Assembly (NCBI GenBank): GCA_964643605.1
Contig: CAZXTF010000017.1
Location: 1-17,957, forward strand
Length of the DNA stretch: 17,957 nt
Reading direction: 5' to 3'
From: CAMTWJ01 sp964643605
GTDB taxonomy: Bacteria; Patescibacteriota; Saccharimonadia; Saccharimonadales; 2-12-FULL-41-12
Part shown: one piece after another, positions 13,292 to 17,957 of the stretch
Numbering within the stretch: the stretch's first letter is position 1
How the letters are laid out: every line of letters begins with the position of its first letter
Position numbers and translations under genes: made by a program
Notes under the pieces: generated by a model
Databases searched by the model: none
The model's input: only the letters and a program-made list of their open reading frames with translations
Told to the model about the DNA's origin: nothing

Positions 13292-14878
13292 ATGAAGAAG
13301 TGGACGGTAGCAATTGTATTAGCGTGTGCACAGTTTGTGATGGTGCTTGATAGCACAGTGATGAACGTCTCTATCTCTGCTGTCGTTAAGGACCTTGATA
13401 CTTCAGTTACTGCAATGCAGGCATCCATTACATTTTATACCTTAACCATGGCTGCATTTATGCTGCTTGGTGCAAAACTTGGTGATGTTTGGGGGAGAAA
13501 AAGGGCCTTTATCATCGGTAGCATTGTGTACGCAACAGGCTCTCTTATTACGGGTCTTAGCCCAAATATCACGATGTTATTTTTGGGCTGGTCAGTCATA
13601 GAAGGTTTGGGAGCAGTCTTGGTTATTCCCGCAATCGCAGCGCTTCTTGCCAATAACTATAAAGGCAAAGATAGGGTGACAGCTTTTGCGGTTATCGGTG
13701 CAGTATCGGGGGCTGCAATGGCTGCAGGCCCATTGATAGGTGGCTTTATGACTACATACTTATCGTGGCGCTACGTCTTCTTTAGTGAGGTAGTAATAAT
13801 GGCCGTAGTTTTGTTATTTAGAAACCAAATACTTGATACGGCAAAAGCTGTAAAGATAAAAATAGACAGCCTGAGCGTTCTATTGTCTGCGAGCGGTCTA
13901 GTCCTTCTTGTTTTTGGAATGCTTCAAAGCAAAGTCTGGGGCTGGGTGCGACCAATTAATTCCCCCGAAATTTTTGGGCATACTCTCGCACCATTGGGGG
14001 TATCCATGACAGCGTACCTAATACTTTTAGGAGTAATTATCCTGAAGCTATTTTATAACCGGCAACAACAGCTTGCCTTGCAGAAGAAAAACGTACTATT
14101 AGATGTGTCGATGTTATCAATTCGCCAGCTTCGAAGTGGTCTATCAGTATTGTTGGCGCAATACACCATGATTGCTGGAATATTCTTTATCATCCCCGTA
14201 TATCTTCAGATGACTCTTGGCTATGATGCTCTCAAAACAGGAATAAAGATATTCCCCTTATCGGTAGGCATAATATTGTTCTCAATTATTGGTACTAGGC
14301 TATCTTCAAAGTGGTCACCCAAAAAGATAATTAGGGCTGGGCAGTATGTTCTTATTGTCAGTTCGTTTGGCTTACTTGCTTCTGTAACTGCAGACTTAAG
14401 AGGGGTCTTGTTTGGGCTATCTATGTTCTTTGTCGGTGCAGCGCTTGGGCTCTTGGCCTCACAGATTGGCAATGTCAACATGTCTAGTGTGTCCGGCAGC
14501 AGAAGCAGTGAAGTCGGCGGGCTGCAAGGTGTCTTCCAGAATCTTGGGTCTTCGCTTGGAACCGCTTTAATTGGTTCAGTACTCATAGCATCTCTAACCA
14601 CTTCGTTTACTGCCAACGTGCAAGAGAGCAAGTTGTCTAATAGCACCAAGGCGTATGTTAGTGAAAAATCCGAAGCCGGTGTTTCTGTGATCCCTGTGAG
14701 TGAAGTTGAGCTCTATGCCCAGCAGGCTGATCTTAGTCAAAGTGAGCAACAAGAGCTTACAACTCTTTATAGCAAGTCTCAGCTCGAATCACTACGGATT
14801 GCTTTGTATGCACTCGTTTTTATCTCAATAATTACGCTACTCTTTTCTCGTAACATCCCCGATAAGATCACTAAATAG
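13292..14878 (+). CDS. DHA2 (EmrB/QacA) family MFS drug exporter, 14 TM
   Basis: 528 residues, the usual length for 14-helix proton-coupled exporters of the DHA2 group. Motif D1 is LDSTVMNVS in helix 1, motif A is GAKLGDVWGRKRAF in the loop between helices 2 and 3, and the antiporter motif C ends helix 5 with GPLIGGFMTTYLSWRYVF. The second half has KTGIKIFPLSVGIILFSIIG and LGLLASQIGNVNMSSV. An extracellular loop near the end is acidic and Ser/Glu-rich (EKSEAGVSVIPVSEVELY), followed by the last helix. Substrates are likely toxic organic cations or drugs. It stands alone between divergent and convergent neighbours; no dedicated regulator is adjacent. Confidence 0.92.
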   Translation: MKKWTVAIVLACAQFVMVLDSTVMNVSISAVVKDLDTSVTAMQASITFYTLTMAAFMLLGAKLGDVWGRKRAFIIGSIVYATGSLITGLSPNITMLFLGWSVIEGLGAVLVIPAIAALLANNYKGKDRVTAFAVIGAVSGAAMAAGPLIGGFMTTYLSWRYVFFSEVVIMAVVLLFRNQILDTAKAVKIKIDSLSVLLSASGLVLLVFGMLQSKVWGWVRPINSPEIFGHTLAPLGVSMTAYLILLGVIILKLFYNRQQQLALQKKNVLLDVSMLSIRQLRSGLSVLLAQYTMIAGIFFIIPVYLQMTLGYDALKTGIKIFPLSVGIILFSIIGTRLSSKWSPKKIIRAGQYVLIVSSFGLLASVTADLRGVLFGLSMFFVGAALGLLASQIGNVNMSSVSGSRSSEVGGLQGVFQNLGSSLGTALIGSVLIASLTTSFTANVQESKLSNSTKAYVSEKSEAGVSVIPVSEVELYAQQADLSQSEQQELTTLYSKSQLESLRIALYALVFISIITLLFSRNIPDKITK

Positions 14879-14880
14879 CA

Positions 14881-14950
14881 GGCAGGGCAAAGCACATTAA
14901 TCTGTGTGCCGAGCAGGGCTCGGGCACCAGATTAATGACCGAACCTTGCC
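14881..14950 (+). other. Strong structured RNA element after the MFS gene
   Basis: CATTAATCTG...GAGC (14895-14914) pairs with GCTC...CAGATTAATG (14918-14937): about 19 bp with one small bulge on each side and a 3-nt AGG loop. An outer stem GGCAGGG/CCTTGCC (14881-14887 with 14944-14950, one G-U) encloses it. It begins 2 nt after the exporter stop. No T-run follows, so it is not a typical intrinsic terminator on the + strand. It may stabilise the mRNA 3' end. Confidence 0.6.
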
Positions 14951-14956
14951 AACTAG

Positions 14957-14988
14957 CCAAAATAAAAACCCCATCTTTCGATGAGGTT
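14957..14988 (-). terminator. Intrinsic terminator of the initiator tRNA
   Basis: On the minus strand AACCTCATC-GAAA-GATGGGGTT forms a 9-bp stem (one U-G) with a GNRA loop, followed by TTTTATTTT. It lies 8 nt after the tRNA CCA end. Confidence 0.8.
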
Positions 14989-14995
14989 CATATTT

Positions 14996-15070
14996 TGGTA
15001 GCGGGGGCAGGACTCGAACCTGCGACCTTGTGGTTATGAGCCACACGAGCTGCCGCTGCTCTACCCCGCA
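14996..15070 (-). tRNA. Initiator tRNA-fMet (CAU)
   Basis: 75-nt tRNA on the minus strand with encoded CCA. Acceptor TGCGGGG/CCCCGCT leaves positions 1 and 72 unpaired (T-T), the initiator hallmark (C-A in E. coli). The D-stem is GAGC/GCTC with A11:T24, again initiator-like. Anticodon arm TGTGG-CTCATAA-CCACA has only two of the three G:C pairs usual in initiators (30:40 and 31:39); pair 29:41 is T:A. T-arm GCAGGTTCGAGTCCTGC. Overall sequence is close to E. coli tRNA-fMet, with two bases fewer in the D-loop. Confidence 0.93.
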
Positions 15071-15133
15071 ATATTTTCCCTCTAAAGGGAACCAGCGAGA
15101 TTACATAGTATCAAACAGGGGTGGGTTTGTCAA

Positions 15134-16084
15134 TTAGGCTGCCGCGGGTTGCTCGATAAGAGAGTGTGCATATAGGCCTAGTTGCTGCTCGCAATCTGCT
15201 CGGGATTGCCAAATCTTCCCTCGGCGGGCGTTGGCATACTGGCCTGTCATGGTAAGGTATGCGTCCCAATTGCGAAGTAAATCGTTACTTGAGCCACGTC
15301 GATACAAATTCGAGGTAATTGCTCGGTGCAGGGCGCTAATAGCCGTAGTGCCTAGGTTGAACGTTCCTCCAGAAATCTCTGCTGTTTCGTGGATCAATTC
15401 ATCGGCTATTTTACGATCTTTATCGAGGTTTTTTGCCTTATATTGCGCCCGCCAAGTCGAGCGAGTCTGCCGAAAGACTTTCCGCAATAGCTCTGTTTCT
15501 TCGATAATTTCATCCTCGAGTTTGTCCATTCTTGTCAGCCGATCTTCCATGGCATGAGCTGCCGAGCGGTTTTTCTTGGCAATTACCTCTTCTCGGTTGA
15601 GTTTACCGGTATTAACATTGGCTGTTCGGTTTTTGACTGCTTTTACAAAATCGGCTGCATTTCGAGCTACAATAACAAATTCATCAGGAGGGAACACGAC
15701 CCCCGTGTTATGGGGCACAACACCATCGGCCTCAAGCGATACAGGCTGATGTCCAATAGTTATCAGCGAATCTTCGAGCCGCAATCGGCGATTGCTCCGA
15801 GGAGGAATATGAGGAATATAAAGTCCTGTTTTTATAATTTCTGGCTCTGCTCGACTAAAATCGTGGGCAAAGACATGGAGGTCTTTGTCGGTTTGAGCGG
15901 TCACAGGCCCATCACTATCAAACAAACACCCATAAGCTCCGGCAAGAGTTGCTAGATTAACTCGTTGGTCGGGGTTAATCCCTGTTTCTTGCAAAGGCAG
16001 GTCGACAACTCCTCTTGTCTCATTAAGCCGGGAAATGCTGGCATAGGCCCACAGTTGCTCGGGTGAACTTGTATTACCGGCCAT
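15134..16084 (-). CDS. Hypothetical protein, 316 aa
   Basis: Not recognised. Soluble, no signal peptide or membrane helix. The N-terminal half is mixed alpha/beta (NLATLAGAYGCLFDSDGPV, DLHVFAHDFSRAEPEIIKTG, DSLITIGHQPVSLEADGVV, FPPDEFVIVARNAADFVKAV). A long charged helix or coiled coil spans about 170-230 (LNREEVIAKKNRSAAHAMED, MDKLEDEIIEETELLRKVFR). The C-terminal part is helical and rich in Arg and Tyr (LLRNWDAYLTMTGQYANARR). Its ATG overlaps the stop of the preceding gene by 11 nt (ATGGCCGGTAA) with GGAAGGA as SD, so the two are translated together and their products probably act together. Likely restricted to this lineage. Confidence 0.75.
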   Translation of the reverse strand: MAGNTSSPEQLWAYASISRLNETRGVVDLPLQETGINPDQRVNLATLAGAYGCLFDSDGPVTAQTDKDLHVFAHDFSRAEPEIIKTGLYIPHIPPRSNRRLRLEDSLITIGHQPVSLEADGVVPHNTGVVFPPDEFVIVARNAADFVKAVKNRTANVNTGKLNREEVIAKKNRSAAHAMEDRLTRMDKLEDEIIEETELLRKVFRQTRSTWRAQYKAKNLDKDRKIADELIHETAEISGGTFNLGTTAISALHRAITSNLYRRGSSNDLLRNWDAYLTMTGQYANARRGKIWQSRADCEQQLGLYAHSLIEQPAAA

Positions 16085-16448
16085 CGTATCCTTCCGGAGG
16101 TCCGTCGGCTATTAGGCGTTGTCGCCCGCTGAGTCCTTTGCGTGATCGAGGCTTATACCCCTCCAAAGGTGCATTTGGTTTTGAGGTCGGCTGTCTGTTT
16201 ATGAGGTTACGGTGAATGGCAACTTCAGTACCATCAGCTTCAGTCCACTCTATAAAATCTGAGGGTTCTTCTGTCAAAGCGGCACCACCAATTTCCTGGC
16301 GGATTTGTATTGCATTCATAGTACCTTGGCTATCGAGCCGATCAAATTCGGCCATCTGTTCCTGAGAAAGAGAGGCAGCAGGATCTATAACTTCTTCAGG
16401 AGAGAAGAGATGGGGTTGTTCTGGCGATACTGACGGAGTTTTACTCAT
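16074..16448 (-). CDS. Hypothetical protein, 124 aa, coupled to the 316-aa protein
   Basis: Not recognised. A hydrophilic, acidic N-terminus (SPEQPHLFSPEEVIDPAASL, EQMAEFDRLDSQG) leads to a short beta-like stretch (DFIEWTEADGTEVAIHRNLI) and a basic, Pro/Gly-rich end (GYKPRSRKGLSGRQRL). It looks partly disordered, like an adaptor or partner of the downstream 316-aa protein. An in-frame ATG at 16475 lies upstream of the -10 region, so ATG 16448 is the real start: a TATAAT box ends 7 nt before it and no SD is present, predicting a leaderless mRNA. Confidence 0.7.
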   Translation of the reverse strand: MSKTPSVSPEQPHLFSPEEVIDPAASLSQEQMAEFDRLDSQGTMNAIQIRQEIGGAALTEEPSDFIEWTEADGTEVAIHRNLINRQPTSKPNAPLEGYKPRSRKGLSGRQRLIADGPPEGYDGR

Positions 16449-16455
16449 AACTTCT

Positions 16456-16484
16456 ATTATACTACAAATAAGCATAAAAGTAAA
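16456..16484 (-). promoter_or_regulatory. Promoter of the 124/316-aa operon
   Basis: Minus strand -35 TTTACT (16484-16479), exactly 17-nt spacer, -10 TATAAT (16461-16456), then 7 nt to ATG 16448. The predicted start point is at or one base before the A of the ATG. Confidence 0.65.
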
Positions 16485-16490
16485 GAGGCA

Positions 16491-16523
16491 ATATAAAAAA
16501 CACCCCTGTCAAAGAGGTGTTTT
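16491..16523 (-). terminator. Intrinsic terminator of the RRM protein gene
   Basis: Minus strand AAAACACCTCT-TTGAC-AGGGGTGTTTT forms an 11-bp stem (one U-G), followed by TTATAT. It lies 18 nt after the stop of the RNA-binding protein gene. Confidence 0.82.
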
Positions 16524-16541
16524 CTACTCCGCTAAACTGTA

Positions 16542-16844
16542 TTACCAGCTCTTACGGTTGTTGTAGCCACCACCGCCACCACCGAAGTCTTTTCGGGGAG
16601 CTTGTGGACGGGCTTCGTTGACTTTGATGGTTCGACCACCAATTTCAGCGTTGTCCATAGCTTTTTCAGCAGCTTTGCCTTCGTCGTCATTTTCGAATTC
16701 GACGAAACCAAAACCTTTGCTTCGGTTAGTGTCACGGTCGACAATAACCTTGGCGCTTGCTACGGTACCGTGCTCTGCAAATGCTTTTGCGAGCTCGTCA
16801 TCGTTGGTGGAATATGGAAGACCACCTACATATAGTTTGTACAT
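16542..16844 (-). CDS. RRM-type RNA-binding protein with glycine-rich tail
   Basis: 100 residues: one RNA recognition motif with RNP2 LYVGGL (4-9) and RNP1 KGFGFVEF (43-50), including the two stacking Phe of RNP1, then the tail FGGGGGGYNNRKSW. This is the single-RRM bacterial type best known from cyanobacteria (Rbp), where such proteins bind single-stranded RNA and are often cold-induced. It acts in the cytoplasm on RNA. The SD (AAAAGGA) lies 8 nt before the ATG and is inside the 3' arm of a long hairpin in the 5' UTR, which suggests translational control, perhaps by temperature or by the protein itself (inference). A clear terminator follows, so it is monocistronic. Confidence 0.93.
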   Translation of the reverse strand: MYKLYVGGLPYSTNDDELAKAFAEHGTVASAKVIVDRDTNRSKGFGFVEFENDDEGKAAEKAMDNAEIGGRTIKVNEARPQAPRKDFGGGGGGYNNRKSW

Positions 16845-16918
16845 AAACTAGTTCCTTTTACTTTCTATCATATATCGACCAGAACCTGCATCGTCTTGGC
16901 TTAGAAGGAAACTAGTTT
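16845..16918 (-). promoter_or_regulatory. 5' UTR hairpin that sequesters the RRM gene SD
   Basis: In the mRNA the 5' arm AAACTAGTTTCCTT (16918-16905) pairs with AAGGAACTAGTTT (16857-16845) over 13 bp with one bulged base and a 47-nt loop. The 3' arm contains the SD core AAGGA and ends at the ATG. Folding would hide the ribosome site. A second hairpin, GATACTTT-ATCA-AAAGTATC (16952-16933), lies upstream in the same leader. Between it and 17016 nothing else is seen. Confidence 0.65.
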
Positions 16919-17016
16919 TTTGTTTAACTATCGATACTTTTGATAAAGTATCTAAATTCGCATCACTTCAAGAACAACTTTAGATCTATGCATGATTAAA
17001 ACACAAAAAATTACTC

Positions 17017-17045
17017 TTGACAAGTATTAAATGCTTATGTATAAT
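17017..17045 (+). promoter_or_regulatory. Perfect-consensus sigma70 promoter
   Basis: TTGACA (17017-17022), 17-nt spacer, TATAAT (17040-17045). Both boxes and spacing match the consensus exactly, making this the strongest-looking promoter in the window. Transcription should start near 17052 and run into the 24-aa ORF and then antisense to the cyclotransferase gene. Confidence 0.8.
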
Positions 17046-17109
17046 AAGGCACACTAAATCAAAAAATAAAAATTTAGCAAAAATAATAAAAACAAAAGGG
17101 AGCAGCTAT

Positions 17110-17184
17110 ATGCCAAGTTATGAGTTTACGCCAACTGACGACAAAAATATTCTCAAGCTCGATGAGCTAATCGCCAGTCTATAA
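17110..17184 (+). CDS. 24-aa small protein under a consensus promoter
   Basis: ATG 17110 opens MPSYEFTPTDD...LDELIASL and stops at TAA 17182-17184. AGGGAG lies 7-8 nt upstream and a perfect sigma70 promoter about 65 nt upstream. It ends directly against the stop of the convergent 17185 gene. Composition is acidic and amphipathic (KNILKLDELIASL could be a helix). No homologue recognised. It could be a true small protein, the remnant 5' end of a lost gene, or a short reading frame in a regulatory or antisense RNA. Confidence 0.5.
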   Translation: MPSYEFTPTDDKNILKLDELIASL

Positions 17185-17772
17185 TTAGTCAAAAATTTTG
17201 TTGGTACTGATTATTTCTGAGCTATGTATGGTCGGGAGTATAGAATAGTCTGGCCAGTGAGTTGATTGCTTAAAATAGGTTAATTCGTCTTTCCCAAGGA
17301 GCTCAAAATTATCCTGCACAAGCCGGAGATATGATTTGGGCAGTATAATCTTTCTTGTGTCATTTGGGGGTGCAATAAATTCGTCCTTTCCTACATACGC
17401 AAAAACTTTTCCTGGAACCAAGCCAAGGACATCATCTGTTATGTCTACTCTGTGGTAGTGTTTCTCTCTTTCATCCATTTGCCAAAGCTCGGAGTCATTA
17501 ACTGCGAAAAGTACCCCATTTGGGTTGGTGGCTTGCTCGTTTTTACCAGACTTTCTGATGTTAAGAGCAGCAACATACTTGGGGATTTCGTGATTAGGAA
17601 TAAGTTCGAACCTTCTGGTAGTTGTAGAATTATCTAAAATAACTCGCCAATCTCGTACCCAGCCTTTGAGTTTGGCAGGGTGTAGTGTGTTTGGCTGGCG
17701 ACCAATGGTCTGCTGAATGCTGTTTTTGCTAACCAATGAGCCATACCCAAATATATATTTTTTATTGGTCAC
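17185..17772 (-). CDS. Gamma-glutamylcyclotransferase-like (GGCT/AIG2 fold) protein
   Basis: 195 residues from GTG 17772. The N-terminal FGYGSLVS is the substrate-binding loop of the GGCT-like superfamily (PF06094/PF13772), and MDEREKHYHRVDI carries the catalytic-type Glu (about residue 103) with the following Tyr/Arg. FAYVGKDEFIAPPN matches the later family strand. Enzymes of this fold release 5-oxoproline from gamma-glutamyl amino acids or gamma-glutamylamines; the substrate here is unknown. A longer frame from TTG 17808 would start inside the tRNA terminator, so the GTG is preferred: TGA-CATAAT (17788-17780) lies 7 nt before it, with no SD, fitting a leaderless mRNA. Confidence 0.82.
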   Translation of the reverse strand: MTNKKYIFGYGSLVSKNSIQQTIGRQPNTLHPAKLKGWVRDWRVILDNSTTTRRFELIPNHEIPKYVAALNIRKSGKNEQATNPNGVLFAVNDSELWQMDEREKHYHRVDITDDVLGLVPGKVFAYVGKDEFIAPPNDTRKIILPKSYLRLVQDNFELLGKDELTYFKQSTHWPDYSILPTIHSSEIISTNKIFD

Positions 17773-17794
17773 TAATGTAATTATGTCATATTTT

Positions 17795-17819
17795 AAAAAA
17801 GACCTCAAAAAGAGATCTT
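17795..17819 (-). terminator. Intrinsic terminator of tRNA-Met
   Basis: Minus strand AAGATCTC-TTTTT-GAGGTCTT (8 bp, one U-G), followed by TTTT. It lies 11 nt after the tRNA 3' end and before the cyclotransferase gene. Confidence 0.75.
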
Positions 17820-17830
17820 AAATTTATTAT

Positions 17831-17907
17831 TGGTAGCGGCGAGTGGGTTTGAACCACTGACCTCAGGCTTATGAGTCCTGCGCTCTAACCAACTGAGCTA
17901 CGCCGCC
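17831..17907 (-). tRNA. Elongator tRNA-Met (CAU)
   Basis: 77-nt cloverleaf on the minus strand with encoded CCA: acceptor GGCGGCG/CGCCGCT (G1-U72 wobble), D-arm GCTCAGTTGGTTAGAGC, anticodon arm CAGGA-CTCATAA-GCCTG, T-arm AGTGGTTCAAACCCACT, A73. Acceptor and D-arm resemble the Bacillus elongator tRNA-Met (GGCGG...CCGCTACCA). The closing pair 31:39 of the anticodon arm is A-G, not Watson-Crick. Confidence 0.9.
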
Positions 17908-17933
17908 TCGTCAAAGCCGACGGTACTGCCTCG

Positions 17934-17951
17934 TTTTGCCTCTTGGCAAAA
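17934..17951 (+). other. 7-bp hairpin upstream of tRNA-Met
   Basis: TTTTGCC-TCTT-GGCAAAA at the window edge, 27 nt before the 5' end of the minus-strand tRNA. No T-run is visible within the window, so its role (terminator of something beyond the edge, or tRNA leader) is undecided. Confidence 0.35.
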
Positions 17952-17957
17952 GCTTTG

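Noticed and set aside
14221..14649. 142-codon minus-strand frame
   Set aside because: Lies wholly inside the MFS exporter, with no start signals and a composition typical of antisense to membrane helices.
15554..15955. 133-codon + strand frame
   Set aside because: Shadow of the 316-aa minus-strand gene; no SD or promoter, and the minus gene has coupling with its neighbour.
17773..17808. Longer N-terminus of the cyclotransferase-like protein starting at TTG 17808
   Set aside because: The TTG lies in the loop of the tRNA-Met terminator and has no SD; the GTG at 17772 has an extended -10 at the right distance.
1..17957. Insertion sequences, prophage or integrase genes near the tRNAs
   Set aside because: No transposase, integrase or tRNA 3'-end direct repeat was found; the tRNA genes look intact and unoccupied.

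Overview
The window looks like chromosomal DNA of a small-genome bacterium of the Candidate Phyla Radiation, most likely a Saccharibacteria (TM7) relative. This is inferred from content (short dense operons, many small lineage-restricted proteins, a ComEC without its metallo-hydrolase domain, actinobacterial-looking DUF7144 and exported HNH proteins); no rRNA or other taxonomic marker is present. UGA, UAA and UAG all act as ordinary stops. There is a 10-N assembly gap at 12383-12392.

Layout: (1) 1-900, a divergent redox pair: a partial HxlR-type repressor (-) and an NADPH-dependent FMN reductase (+), sharing a control region of two overlapping 17-bp palindromes. (2) 925-2856, a DUF2207 membrane protein and a small unknown protein. 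(3) 2872-3257, an unknown protein just behind a CAU-anticodon tRNA (-). (4) 3488-10411, a long + strand run: DivIC/FtsB-like division protein, PGPGW membrane protein, class A beta-lactamase-fold serine hydrolase, a long acidic protein split by a -1 frameshift at an A9 run, membrane-anchored exported HNH nuclease, ComEC channel, and a surface lamin-tail-domain protein with four Cys-pair repeats. The last three form a plausible DNA cutting and uptake module. (5) 10463-13114 (-): K+ channel, AI-2E-type permease, two tandem DUF7144 proteins, an unknown 82-aa protein and an 18-aa lysine-rich peptide. (6) 13292-14878 (+): a 14-TM DHA2 drug exporter followed by a strong RNA hairpin. (7) 14967-17907, mainly (-): initiator tRNA with terminator, a translationally coupled pair of unknown proteins, an RRM RNA-binding protein whose Shine-Dalgarno (SD) sequence lies in a long hairpin, a gamma-glutamylcyclotransferase-like enzyme and an elongator tRNA-Met. 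A perfect-consensus + strand promoter at 17017 drives only a 24-aa ORF.

Two themes cross the window. Many genes have a (often extended) -10 box 6-9 nt before the start codon and no SD, which predicts leaderless mRNAs, while others carry good SDs. All three bacterial CAU-anticodon tRNA types (initiator, elongator Met, probable Ile2) occur within 15 kb on the same strand.
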